64,000 bases of DNA from Fraxinus americana (GCA_035079005.1 CM068707.1:37643817-37707816); one strand, 5' to 3'; shown: positions 48,108 to 60,344, counted from the first letter of the stretch. Program-made: numbers and translations. The notes: a model not told the origin generated them from the sequence alone.

Positions 48108-49370
48108 ATGGATTCTATACATTTCTTAGGCAATATTGTTGTTTCTTTTTCAGCGTTGATCTTGCTTTGGAACGCACCATGTGAAGCTCAACTTTCTCCA
48201 TCATTTTATAGAAATACATGTCCAAATGCACTCACTACAATCCGCACTTCCATCCGGCAAGCAGTATCCCGAGAGCGAAGGATGGCTGCCTCTCTCATTC
48301 GCCTCCATTTTCATGATTGCTTTGTTCAAGGCTGTGATGCATCAATCTTACTAGACGAAACCCCTTCTATAGAAAGTGAGAAAACTGCATTTCCAAATAT
48401 TAATTCTGTAAGAGGTTATGAGGTCATAGAGGCTGCCAAGAGGGAGGTTGAAAAAATATGCCCGGGAGTTGTTTCATGTGCAGACATACTCGCAGTGGCA
48501 GCCCGGGATGCCTCCGCAGCTGTAAGTACAAACATATCTTATTATTTTTTTGATTGGTAAATATAAATTACTATAGATCAAAACCTCATTACTAATACTC
48601 CGGGCATTCCGGGCGAAACATCAATCATGAAAATTGTGGATGTGCTTTACACTTGTATGAAAAATGAAATACAGGCTTGGATATGAGGGGGCACGTTGTA
48701 TATCTAAACTAAATAGTTTTTTGGGTACCACAGGTTGGTGGGCCATCATGGAACGTAAACCTTGGAAGAAGGGATTCTACAACAGCTAGTCGTTCTGTAG
48801 CTAACTCTGATCTTCCAAGTCCTTTTTCCGATCTCACCACACTTACTTCTGCATTTGCGAACAAGGGACTTAGTGCTAGAGACATGGTTGCCTTATCAGG
48901 TAATTAAAGTGCCTAACATCCATATTATTATTTTTACAATTGTTTGATGTTTGTTGACCTAAAATTTACGACTGATATGCAGGCTCCCACACAATAGGCC
49001 AATCCCAATGTTTTTCTTCCGAGATAGAATATACAGCAATAGAACAGACATTGATGCTGGATTCGCTAGCACTCGTAGGCGCCAATGCCCTACAAACAGT
49101 GGAGACAGTAATTTGGCAGCACTTGATTTGGTGACACCCAATTCATTTGATAACAACTACTTTAGGAATCTGATGCAGAGAAAGGGTCTTCTTCAATCAG
49201 ATCAAGTTTTATTCAGTGGAGGATCAACCAACAATATTGTTTCCGAGTACAGTAGAAATCCAAGAACATTCATGTCTGATTTTGGAAATGCCATGATCAA
49301 AATGGGAGACCTCGAACCACTCACCGGCCAAAATGGGATCATAAGAAGAATCTGTAGTGCCATCAACTAG
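48108..49370 (+). pseudogene. Secretory class III peroxidase, copy 1, one-base frameshift in exon 3
   Basis: Exons are 48108-48521, 48734-48899 and 48983-49370. The product starts with a signal peptide (cleavage likely before Q28-LSP) and has distal R65...H67-F-H69-D-C71, C76, and proximal H196 in SGSHTIGQSQC: the haem-peroxidase fold of secreted cell-wall peroxidases. It is close to lignin-forming anionic peroxidases as I remember them. After C203 a T-run has five T where the frame needs six; copy 2's exon 3 is 389 nt and this one 388. As written, translation shifts and stops at TGA 49132-49134, losing about 120 residues of the haem domain. The rest of exon 3 is open in the other frame to TAG at 49370. 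Everything else, including splice sites, is intact, so this is either a very young pseudogene or a homopolymer error in the assembly. Confidence 0.85.
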
Positions 49371-50259
49371 TTTAATCCAAGAGTATGTGATTCCGTTGCA
49401 TTGTGAAAACGTTTCTGGGACAATTGAAAATTTCAATTTGGTATCAAGTTTTAGTGCATTATGATTTTGTCTTTGGATATATCCTTTTCGAAAAGAATTC
49501 ATCGTTAAAAATCTTGCCATGAACTTTAAGTTATTTTGTTGCAGTTCCTTGTGTTAGGATTAGTGCGCTAAAAGCAATGTGTAAGATCAGGTTTTAGCTT
49601 TGACCAAAATAATTTGATTAACCACACAATTATAAAGCGTAGATAATAACACAGGTAATTTCACATGATTGATCAATTGGCTACATCCGCTTGTCACACC
49701 CAACTATTGAACAATTCACTAAATTGGAACAGATTACGGACACAATACAATTTAAATAAACAAAGACTTCATTTTTAAAATTCTCTGTGTTGTGTAATAT
49801 CACTTATTTTACTTGTTCAACTAGCACCGCATGTCTTGTTGGTTTTAAGCTTTTGAACTTCCTCCAAAGCTGCAAATCTTCGTCTCGTGAAGAACACGGC
49901 CACTTCTCTAAAAAATCACAATAGATGGTCTCGAAACACTTAAAAGATTTCTAAGTGTATAACTAAGAATCAAATACTAAAAATGTTCCCGTCCCATAAG
50001 CTTTTCGAAAATTTTAGCTAAATGATTTGAATGTAATACTTAGAAAAATAAAAATGTTTTGCTATGAAAATCAAGATTCTTTTTCCTCACAGAAGTCACC
50101 AATTTTACTATGAAAGAGCTCTCCTTTTATTCACAAATTTTGTGCACCTAAAGTAAATCCCTGCAACGGAATGGAGGCTGATCTTCGGGATAGTCTACAG
50201 CAGAAATTTATCAATTGGAGGTTTATTTTCGCTAGGGCATGGATATTACCACGTGCTGC
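49371..50259. other. 3' flank of peroxidase copy 1
   Basis: No coding sequence seen. AATAAT-type signals are present but none stands out. It ends at the target site of solo LTR B. Confidence 0.4.
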
Positions 50260-51783
50260 TGTTGGAAATTTACTTAACATGTACATCAGAAAATAAATAA
50301 TTTTTAAATTCCCATCAAGGATCTGTTTTGTGTTTAGATAGAAATTGTGATATGAATTATACCTTTAATGAATTCCACAAGCTCATTTGCTTTACTGGAA
50401 CTCGAATGATGACAATCTGCAATTCAAGTTGTTCAATTGTCCAGTCTCCAACTATAATCCACAAAGAGAACAATAATAACGATTAGGGTTTTCTTTTATT
50501 GTGTTAGCAAGAATAATGAATAATTTTCTGCAGTTTTCAAACCATAGCAGCATATTAATATAAGTTCAAGCAAGTTTGGCCCGTTCTTAAACTTAACTCG
50601 GTCCAATGTTTAATTAATCAAATTAATTAAATTTGGTCCATGAATTAATTAATCCAATTAATTAATTCGGCCATATTAATAAGCAACCCAATTAATTAAT
50701 TGTCCAACACTTGTTAATTAATTAATTAGTGAATCTCATTTTTCTAGTTCTCTTTTATGTGTAACGCATCATGTTTTCGATCACGATGCCTAACGACGTA
50801 AATTATTATTTTTGATGTAATCAAAATCGATAAATTAAAATATCCATTTTAATTTATCACTAATTCACATGCGTCATCCCAGATTGACATCTAACAATGT
50901 ATCAGGGCAATACATATGACGAAAAATGTTACGTGATATGACAAAACCAAATTTATTCGTTTACCGTGAAATTATAATTATTTCGTCAATATGATCCGAT
51001 CAATTACGAGATCTATATATGTGTCAAACTCAATTATCGATCATATATTTTATCCCACTGTTAAGTCAATGTAAGTCGAAAAGTTCTTTTCGACTTATGA
51101 TTTCACATTGCCCAAAGATTTCATTATCAACTTAACTGGATAAAATGTAGATCATAATCTCTTGCTATTTAAGAGTGGCGAATCATCTATTGATCATTCA
51201 CAACTTTTATAGATTCTTGACATACTCGAACAATGCCATATTAGCGACTCTCGAACATCCAATATCACTAAGTATGACTGTTCTCATATAAGGAACTATG
51301 ATTACCTCAAGCCAAAAGACGAATTCCACTACCGAACGTTAGAGATTAACCACTGACACTAAGATATAATTATTCATGTGGAATCTCCCCATCGGGTCTC
51401 AAATATTTTGTTCTATAACAAAATATCAACGTGTTCATTTAAGTGTCACGACACTTTAACTTGTGAGATCAGCTACTTACTTTGCAAGTAAGAAATGACA
51501 CATATGATGGTCTATCCATAATAATGATATCCGTATCTCGTTATTATTTCGACCACGAATAATTTAATATTCAGTCATATTGTAATTTGTATCTTACAAT
51601 CACAACTCCTTTTGATTAACAAATTGCAAAGACTTAAATCTACGGACTCTATCATTTAATATAATTTCAATAGAAAAGTAATTTAAATAAACAATAGATC
51701 TTCCCAAAAAAAAAAAAAATGCATTAAACATATTAAAAGTGTTTACAACCTAAATCGATTGGGTTTAGGGCATAACACTTACA
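50260..51783 (-). repeat. Solo LTR B, 1524 bp, TSD GCTGC/GCCGC
   Basis: It matches solo LTR A end to end (TGTTGGAAATTTAC to CATAACACTTACA). The flanking 5-mers GCTGC (50255-50259) and GCCGC (51784-51788) differ at one position. An A-run near 51705 is specific to this copy. It carries no internal sequence. Confidence 0.85.
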
Positions 51784-51884
51784 GCCGCTACATTTGGTGA
51801 AGCATGCATAAAGTTTGGAGATTGTGGGCATTTTCTATGAAATCGGGTGTTTTGAGATTGCAACATTGGTATCCTAATTTTAAG

Positions 51885-52976
51885 GGATAATTGCAGTAGA
51901 TGCTCCAAACCTTTCAAATAGTTATAGACTTTTCCTAACCTTTTATTCGTTACAACCATCACCCCTAACCTTTCGAAACGTATGGATTCTATCCAAATGT
52001 CTATTAGTTGATCAAGAAATTGAATTTGACCACATTTTTTATATATTTGTAAAGGGTAAAATAATAACTTTCCATTTACTACATTAAAATAAGTTAAAAT
52101 TCAATTAGAGAAACCAAAAAAAAAAAAAAGTAAAGAAAAATAAAAACTGTAGATGGTCTTCTCCTCCCCAAAACCCATCGCCACTCTAAAACCCATCCAA
52201 CCATCTATCGTCGTCGATCGTTGTCATCGGCCACAGCCTACCACCGTCACCCCCTTACAAGCAGCAAACCAAAACCCATGTGTTATTACAGAAATTATTA
52301 CCTAACAATCTGCAGCTGCTCTGGCTTCCTTATATCAATACCTTTCACTCCCAACTTTCTCAATGCTACACCAGCCACACAAATACACAATTGACCTGCC
52401 CTCCGTCGTCGAAGTTCATTGCATAACTTAAGGGATTATACTGGAATTTCCCGATCTTGTTGAACTGGTGGATGAATGTCTTCCATTTCGGACCAGCCAC
52501 TATCTTTGACTATTCTCACATTTTCTTCGATGCGTTTATTCCCTTATCACATGACCATCGTCGACCGTCTTCTGCTGTTCCTCCAATGTCGAATCCACCC
52601 CTACTATCGGATTCCCAGGACCTAAAACTCCAAAAGCAATAGCAACCGTGGCTGGAGAATGCTCGTTCCTGTAAATCATTGATTAAGTCTCTTTTTTATG
52701 GGAGAATTTTGGGATGGTCTAATTTTGATTTTAGGGATCTTGGGGGTGGGATGGTTGTGGGGTAGGTGAAGAAGATGATAGATAGTTTATTTATTTTATT
52801 AGTTTTTAAAATATAATGTTATAAATATAAAATTACCATTATGCCCTTTTAAAAATTATAAAAAGATGGTCAAACTCAATTTCCTGGTCAACTAATAGAC
52901 ATTTTGGAATCCATCCATTGGGGATTCAGTCACAAAGTTTTGAAAGATCAGGGGCAATGGCTGCAACGAATAAAAA
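51885..52976. mobile_element. Element with about 150-200 bp inverted arms, possible gene-capturing MULE
   Basis: 51940-52110 and 52790-52976 are inverted and similar: TTTATTCGTTACAACC against GGCTGCAACGAATAAA, ATGTCTATTAGTTGAT against GTCAACTAATAGACAT, GAAATTGAATTTGACCA against TGGTCAAACTCAATTTC. Long inverted arms around gene-like DNA are typical of Mutator-like elements. The left arm may extend out to GGGATAATTGCAG at 51885; the exact ends and a target duplication were not resolved. The interior is GC-richer than its surroundings. Confidence 0.6.
52430..52652 (-). pseudogene. Possible captured gene fragment inside the inverted-arm element
   Basis: On the minus strand two stretches read like real protein in different frames: 52652-52536 (VAIAFGVLGPGNPIVGVDST, ending at a stop) and 52503-52432 (IVAGPKWKTFIHQFNKIGKF). 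Composition and the absence of stops suggest exons or a broken coding sequence. I do not recognise the family. It could also be chance in a GC-richer stretch. Confidence 0.35.
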
Positions 52977-53868
52977 AGAATAATATTATTATGTTTAAAT
53001 GGTGGATTATCCACATATAATGTGAAAGGTGAATTGTGAGAAATGATAAAGTCAATTAAGCTCATGTTTGAACCCCATTTTAATGCTAATTATCACTATT
53101 GCTGTTTGAACACTAATTCATGTGAAATTAAGTGACATTAGATGAAATAAGTAATTAAATAAAACACGTAATTCCATTTGTATTTGGGCCTATAACATAG
53201 TGTTACCTAGTTCAGTGGTGCTATATAACATTATGTTTTGTAAGTAGTTATTTATTTTTTCGAAATTTTTTTGATTAAATAGTAGGAAGTTTTTTTTGAA
53301 TATATATGAAAAATTATTTTATTGAAAGAATATATAACTGAATATGAGTTTGGGGAAAAATAAATTTAGATAAGGAGACAAAACACTTGGTAAATATGTA
53401 AATCATTTCATTGACATTATCATTTAATGTCACCTCAAGTTAAAACCTTCCTCAATTTGTGGTTAATCAAATTCTTGTCTAGACTCAATGCATAGATTTC
53501 TTCCCTTTCATTTTCCTACTATATTCACAATCATTAAATTTATTGAAATAATATTGAAATATGAATTGGTATGGAAGAAGTGCTTCCCTCGATAGACAAT
53601 GGATAATCAATCATACCCTATACAAGTTAGTTTGAGCTTTACCATTGATTCCACCAGACTACCCGTTCAAAGTAAAGAAATTTCAACTGTTGATGCTGTG
53701 CATAAGAGCCGTACAACCGCATGCAAGAAATTACATGGCAGTGAATGCTCATGAGTTAAGTGATTTTAAATTATTTATAAATGATCAAATTTCATTTTCA
53801 ATTATGCATTCTAATGGAGCCATAAATATTGTATACTTAAATACCACTCATTTCTATTTATAAATTAA
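52977..53868. other. Upstream flank of peroxidase unit 2
   Basis: No gene. 53245-53390 (GATTAAATAGTAGGAAG, ATGAAAAATTATTTTATTGA, TAGATAAGGAGAC) is repeated at 63855-64000, at the end of the window, and marks the start of a duplicated unit. Confidence 0.5.
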
Positions 53869-54053
53869 GACGGTGTTTGACACACATTGAGGAGAAAAGA
53901 ATGCATTTTTCCAAGTGATGTGATAGAAAATATGTGGTTAAAATATAAAGAAAAATTTTGAATTTACGTGTAACATTATTTTATTTATGAATGTGTGATT
54001 GAAAATGAGTAGGGTAAGAATGCATTTTTCAAGAATGTGGATCAAACATGGGC
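53869..54053. mobile_element. 185-bp Tourist-like MITE with TAA TSD
   Basis: The left end GACGGTGTTTGACACACATT and the inverse of the right end (GCCCATGTTTGATCCACATT) form an imperfect terminal repeat. TAA precedes (53866-53868) and follows (54054-54056), as in PIF/Harbinger MITEs. Similar sequence occurs near 12815-13010, 47690-47825 and 63370-63510. Confidence 0.55.
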
Positions 54054-54244
54054 TAAATTAGTCGTTCCGAATGGAGGTTTAGCATTTTAATTTTTTTTTT
54101 AAACTTTTAAGCCTTAAATTAATAGTTATATAACCTGACTTTTGACATTACGTTTCCAACATTAGCTGTCTTTAAGAAATATTTCTATATAAAATGCCTA
54201 AATACATGTTTGTCAAACAGAGATTTTATGCAATCAATGCTTAA
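54054..54244 (+). promoter_or_regulatory. Distal promoter piece of peroxidase copy 2, cut off by an LTR
   Basis: 54150-54235 matches the promoter of peroxidase copy 1 (CCAACATTAGCTGTCTTTAA and what follows). The match stops at the LTR starting at 54245. Confidence 0.55.
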
Positions 54245-55615
54245 TGTTCGCAAAATTATTCCGCAAGTGTACGGGTTCGTTATACAAGTAATAATTATGA
54301 TGAGTGAGTTATCGTCCTACAGGGAATAAAGTTCAATTCTAGTGTATCCGATGTATCTAAATTCGTAACAATAATAAAATATGGTTGATTTGTGTTTAAC
54401 TACGTTCTATGACTACGAAAGTAATAAAAGAAAGAAAATGATTTTTAAATCAAGTGTGGATGAATGTATTGGATTTTCGAATCCACTACTTTACTTTAGA
54501 ATTCAATTCTCAACTTGTCATAATTAATTCAATTCTTTCATTCGTGACGATCGATAATTCCACTTTTATTTATTCGACACAATCTTATTCCTATTCCGCA
54601 TTTATATGATAAACATGCATTAAAACATAGTATTATCACACACGATCACACACTTTACAAATATTATTCCTAATATTTATTAATCATGTGTTCCATATAC
54701 AGTGTTCTACATATCGTGAATTTTCCAACACTTGCGAATAAGCAATTCATTGTCTTAATGATGCGCAAGCATTAAAACAATATGAAAAAACATGTATATA
54801 AAATTACATTGCAATAATTAACTAAAAATCACAAGTCTTGAATTAAAAACTAGAAATCTAGTAGTTTCATCATCCATTCAATACAAATAAACTTAGCATA
54901 GCATATTGATATGAAAATCACAAAATAAAATTTGGAAAAACATCACTCGGACTGAAAAATAATGAATGAAAGGTGAAAACTCAATTTCTTCTTGTATTTC
55001 TTGAATCTGGACTTTGAAGCTCTTGTGATAATTCCTTTGAATTTTGTGCTAGCCTCCTTCTTTTTGGTGAAATTTAGGATTTGATATGCTTTGAGTCGTT
55101 CACCCCTCTTAGAAAGTAGGTTAAATTTGATTTTTATAGAAATTTGGATAAAATCATAAAATTGGGCCACTCAGGCCCAGAATTAACCAGTGTGCGCGAG
55201 CGCCGTTCAATTGGTTTGCTATCGGTAGATAAAAACTAAGCCCGTGCGCGCGGGCATGCATAAAATCTTCCAATTGTTGCACTTTGATCCCCGAATTTCA
55301 TTCTTTGTTTATTTTGATTCCTCTTTTGTATTTTCTTGACCCTCCATCTTCTAACTTCGTCTAATTGACTCCAACATCTCTCCAATCATCAATACTAAGT
55401 CCGAATCATCTATAAGAATTTTGCGATTTAGTCCCCAAACCTTGTATTTGATACAATGGAGTCATTTTCCGCTATCTTTGCATTCTTTTCTCCAATTCTT
55501 CATCAAACATTGAGTTTTACCTACGAAATGAAATATAACACAAATTAGGTAGTATTTTATCCAAAGAATAGTAAAATATCATCATTTAGGACCCCAAATA
55601 AGTGTAGAAACTACA
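54245..55615. repeat. Putative solo LTR in the promoter of peroxidase copy 2
   Basis: It starts TGTTCGCAAAATTATTCCGC, followed by AAGTGTACGGGTTCGTTATA and CCTACAGGGA, motifs common in dicot gypsy LTRs, and ends AGAAACTACA. The flanking 5-mers CTTAA and CTTAG match at four positions. It separates a promoter block shared with peroxidase copy 1 from the proximal promoter. The right boundary is less sure than the left. Confidence 0.5.
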
Positions 55616-55800
55616 CTTAGATGATTTGAATAACTCGGTTTCAAGAAAAAACGACTGCTACGCCTTTTAGCAGCCGATAGTGACCAAGCACATTTTGTCC
55701 TATAAATTCAGATCCGAAACGCCTTCTTCTCAATCAAATTCAGTTGCCAATAAATCTCATTGTTCGTGTGGATCTTCTATTATATTCTATATACTTGTTA
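55616..55800 (+). promoter_or_regulatory. Proximal promoter of peroxidase copy 2 with TATA box
   Basis: TATAAATT at 55701-55708, in a CCTATAAATTCAG context, lies about 100 bp before the start codon at 55801, a normal distance for a plant TATA box with a short leader. Confidence 0.55.
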
Positions 55801-56886
55801 ATGGATTCCATATCTTTCTTTCGCAATGCAAGTGTTTCTATTTTAGTCTTCGTCTTGCTTCACACACCATGTGAAGCTCAACTTTCTCCATCATTTTATA
55901 GCAGTACATGTCCAAATGCACTGAGTGTAATCCGCACCTCAATCCGGCGAGCAGTGTCCAGAAAGCGCCGGATGGCAGCCTCTCTCATTCGCCTCCATTT
56001 TCATGATTGTTTTGTTCAGGGTGTGATGCATCAATCCTATTAGACGAAACCCCTTCTATAGAAAGTGAGAAAACTGCATTTCCAAATGTTAATTCTGCAA
56101 GAGGTTATGAAGTCATAGAGGTTGCCAAGAGAGAGGTTGAGCGGATATGTCCTGGAGTTGTTTCCTGCGCAGACATACTCGCTGTAGCGGCCCGGGATGC
56201 TCGGCTGCTGTAAGTACACACATTTCATTGTTTTTTCGGTTGAGCCATGAAATCTGTGTACTTGAGAGGGTGTATTGTAATACCTAAACTCATATTTTTT
56301 GTGAACCACAGGTTCGTGGCCTTTTAACGATCTCGGTACCCTTATTTCTGCCTTCGCCAACAAAGGACTTTAGTGCCATAGACATGGTGGCCTTATCAGG
56401 TAATTAAAAACGTGATATGAAAATTAATTTCAGTTACAATATTATTTGCTAGATATTTTCGGGACACAGCGAGCTGACATGCAACGTAAAAATGCAGGAG
56501 CTCACACGATAGGCCAAGCACAGTGTTTTCTTTTCCGCAATAGGATTTACAGCAATGGAACAGACATTGATGCCGGGTTTGCCAGCACTCGTAGGCGCGG
56601 ATGCCCTACAAACAGTGGAGACAACAATTTGGCAGCACTTGATTTGGTGACACCCAATTCATTTGATAACAATTACTTTAAGAATCTGATGCAGAGAAAG
56701 GGACTCCTTCAATCAGACCAAGTTCTATTTGGTGGAGGACCAACAGACAATATCGTTTTCGAGTACAGCAGAAATCCCAGAACATTCTTGTCTGATTTTG
56801 GAAATGCCATTATCAAAATGGGGGACATTGAACCACTCACAGGCCAAAATGGGATCATAAGAAGGATCTGTAGTGCCATAAACTAG
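55801..56886 (+). pseudogene. Class III peroxidase, copy 2, multiply broken pseudogene
   Basis: Exon remnants are 55801-56209, 56312-56399 and 56498-56886. Against copy 1: exon 1 lacks a C in the FVQG-C-D-A region, which shifts frame and gives a quick stop. A second base is lost near the end of exon 1. Exon 2 is 88 nt instead of 166, missing most of the GGPSW...RRDSTTASRS block, and has an extra T in GGACTTTAGTG. Exon 3 (389 nt) is intact and open, from GAHTIGQAQCF to RRICSAIN and TAG. The signal peptide, distal His region and splice sites remain. It cannot make a peroxidase. Exon 3 of this copy shows what copy 1's exon 3 should look like. Confidence 0.92.
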
Positions 56887-57457
56887 TTTACTCCAAGCCT
56901 AGCTATGTGATACCGAAGCAGATTAGCCATGTTTCTAATTGTATATCTATTCTATTCACATTCTCTATATTTTTTTCATTGTATTATTTCAAATGATAAA
57001 TAAGTTCGCTCTTTATGATTTCATTTTTCCTTTCAATTTGATATTAAACAAAGCGAGGTTATAGCCATATATAGCTTACTACCAGTATCAAGAATATTGA
57101 AAGCCTCACAAGATAATTCTAGACAATACCATATCCAATATCCATGCCTTTTGAAAAAATAAATAAATAAATTGTTGGACTATGGGTCATGGATCATTAA
57201 TTTGGACTGACCGGACCTAGTACCTTTTGAAATGGTTCTGAGAGAGTAATTCGATTTTGAATTCAAATAATCAACCTCCCATTAAGCATTAATAAAATCC
57301 GTAACAGTGAAACGATGGACTTTAGTGTAAACTATTAAGGAAGATTCGTGCATGAAAATCTTCCAAAAAACTTGAAGGCCATTTGGTAGAACAAATATTT
57401 TAAATTAGGAAATTCTTGAAACGAATTTCAATTACCATATGTTATAAAATTAATTAA
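56887..57457. other. 3' flank of peroxidase copy 2
   Basis: No coding sequence seen. AT-rich, ending at the target duplication TATCAAAG of the hAT element. Confidence 0.4.
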
Positions 57458-57465
57458 TATCAAAG

Positions 57466-58299
57466 CAGGGGCGGACTCAAACCATTTTTACTGTGGGGTC
57501 AAAAGTTAAGGACGCTCGAGTGAAACTTGAACTTTCCAAGGAAAGTCAGTCATTGACGCTCGATCGTGCATTTACACCCCAAGTTTCTATTATGTCAAAC
57601 ATTGGCATGACATATACATGAGTTTTTCAAAAACTAAATATGAATAAACACGATAAAATATAACTCGTTGAATAAATCGGAGCAGGAAATTTTCGGGAAA
57701 AAAAGATTTACCTGATAATTTCCAATAAATGATCAAAAACGAATATGTTAGCCATTGCAACAAGTCGGTTGGATTTTTCAAGTGAAAGAAGAATATTGTC
57801 ATCAATGATAATCTTAAATGTGTGATATCCAATGAATGCTACAAGAAAATTGTCCAGTGCAGCTGAAATTTAATCGAGGTCGGAGTTTTTGGGGGCTTGA
57901 AACGTCCATTAAATTTGGGCCATTAAATTAAAGTATGTAATATGTATTCATATTTTTCTTAACTAGCTAATCTATGAGCTTAAAACGCAATAAACCAACA
58001 AGCAAAATGAAATATTCAATCTCAAATAAAGTTTGACTATAAATTTAATGATGGTAAAAATATAAAACAATATTAGGACAAATGACATAAGTTTATAAGA
58101 CCAAATTGTTGAACAAAATTTGAATTTAATAATTTTTACACACACTACTTAATTGATTAAATAATATAATATTCTCACTTAATGGACTATTTCTCCCCAT
58201 GCAATCTCTTTCACAAGTTCTGACTACAAAAAAAAAAAAAAATTCAAATTATTTGTGGGGTCATTTGACCCCACATGACCCCATGTGGGTCCGCCCCTA
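57466..58299. mobile_element. Non-autonomous hAT element, 834 bp, with perfect 8-bp TSD
   Basis: It begins CAGGGGCGGACTC and ends GGGTCCGCCCCTA; the terminal repeats match at about 11 bp with C/T at the first base. TATCAAAG lies on both sides (57458-57465 and 58300-58307). CAGGGGCGGA ends with an 8-bp duplication are a classic plant hAT signature. A run GTGGGGTCA/TGACCCCAC recurs near both ends. No transposase frame is present. It is unrelated in sequence to the element at 3841. Confidence 0.92.
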
Positions 58300-58307
58300 T
58301 ATCAAAG

Positions 58308-59973
58308 CACATAAGGTTTACATCTCTTCATGTCTTAGACGAAAAATACTCTTGAAATCTTCAAAATAATAGTGAATTGTGTTTGTTACTATTATGCAAT
58401 GTCATCTTGTGATATACATCTTAAATATTCAAGAAATTTTAGAAATAAGATCAGCCTAGCAGCAGAATGAATAAAAAAATTCACAATTTTCAATATGTGT
58501 GGGATTAGGGAAAAAAAAAACCTATCTAATTTGAAACAACTTTTGTACGAAGTATCATAGAAACAATGAAATCGTGTTCACGAGTGCAACGAGTTTGAAT
58601 GTATCACTCTTGAATTTCGCTTGCATGTAACAAACAAACCGACCCCCAAGTACACAAATACTTTTGAGATTCTTAGCCCCTCATTGCTTATTCGTAATTT
58701 ACAAATAAAGTTTCACTTCAAGACATAGGATGATGAAGGAATAGAGAGAAAAAGGTAAACGATACGAAATTGATGAAATGAATTAGGGCTGATTTTGGGA
58801 AAGTACCCTACCAAACTCGTGAGACCTTTCCCTTCGGATTCTTAGATTGCGAAAATGACTGTTAGTGATTTTTCAGAAATAAAATAAAATAGATACTGAT
58901 TTAGAGGCAAACTGCAGGTTTAAAAATGGATTTTGCTTAAATTTTGTGGGCTCCACCCCATGTGAGGGTTATGGACACCCCTATGTACAATAATTATGTA
59001 CACTTAATATTTTTCTTTTAAAATACATGCTCTCTCTCTCTCTCTCTCTCTCTCTTGAAAACCGACATTTCCCGTGAAGGATTTGATCTAGCATTTGTTT
59101 TTGAATATTCCACTTGTGGGTTGGAATCCTTTATCGGTCAAACGTGTTAAGGCAATTTATAAACCATTCCTTGTAAAAGAAAATGTCAAACGGCGCTTTA
59201 AATATGTAACTAACGATGAAGCGTTAGAGTCATCATATGAATCGAAAAAATGTCTAATCTGGACAAACAATTCCTTGACAATTGAATTTATTAAACTTTG
59301 AACAGGTAGTACATATCGGCAAGCAATGTCCAGAATTCAAACCAACTTATCTCCATTGTATACATGGCGGATTGACTTTTTCCTCAGTAGACATGTAAGG
59401 ATAATTGAGAAATATTAAAATTAGGTTGACACTGTAATAATTAATCCGTTCGTTGATTATCTTTTTCGCTTTCAACCCCCCTTTTGAAACGTATTTTGAG
59501 AAAATTAGGCATCAAAAACCCCGTTGATTATTCACATACGAATATTGATATTTTTAACACATATTTTAGAACATTCAAATTCATTTCATTGAGACTATTT
59601 AAAAAATAAAATAAAATTAACAGTGGTCATAATAGATAATTTCCATATGGAGGCTGAATCAATTTCTTATTTCTTAAATAAATACAATTTATTTATTTTT
59701 AGGTGTATTTATAAAATTGAAAAGAACCCTATTCTATAAGGAAATTTAAATATATTATAATAAAACCTAATTCTAAAATAGTAACTGAAAGGCGATTATA
59801 AAGAAATTTAATCAAAGGGAAAAAAATATAAAACTATTGTACAATACTAAAATCTTCAAACTGACAAAATAATAGATAATTTCCACATGTAGGCTGAATC
59901 AATTTCTTATTTATTTTGCTACTCAAACTCTTGAATTATGAGTAGAATGTGAGAATTGTGTTTCACATAACAC
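58308..59973. other. Downstream flank of peroxidase unit 2
   Basis: No gene. 58660-58900 (CTCGTGAGACCTT context) resembles 63150-63360, and 59020-59110 (GGATTTGATCTAGCAT) resembles 63690-63770. These are shared flanks of array units. A (CT)n run lies at 59030-59055. The short frame at 59095-59301 lies in this repeated flank and is not recognised as a gene. Confidence 0.45.
59030..59055. repeat. (CT)n microsatellite
   Basis: About 13 uninterrupted CT dinucleotides within the duplicated peroxidase flank. The other copy of the flank lacks the run. Confidence 0.95.
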
Positions 59974-60344
59974 TGTTGGACTAGTGCCATTTGTGTAATT
60001 TGTATTGTTTGAGAAAGTTTAAGACGAAATTACACCCACACCTGAAAATAGGTTTTCAATTTCAAAAATCCAATAACAAGTTCAACATTTCAAAAATCAA
60101 GTTTTATTTAATAATTTAAAAATATTTTTTATTTTTATTCTTATATTTTTAATTTTTATTTTGAAATATATATATATAATAAAAGGAAGAAACCCTAGAC
60201 ATTTCACCCATTTCTTCCCTCCAACCTCTCTCTTCCCACCCACCGCCGCCCGCTCCGGCCAGATCCGTCGCCTCTCCCCCTCCCCCTTCCCCTCATTCTT
60301 CTCTCTCGCTTCCTTCTCCCCGTCCCCCCTATTTTTGGCAGCCG

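Noticed and set aside
52457..52642. Plus-strand 61-codon frame in the inverted-arm element
   Set aside because: The minus strand gives the more protein-like reading here; the plus-strand frame has no family features.
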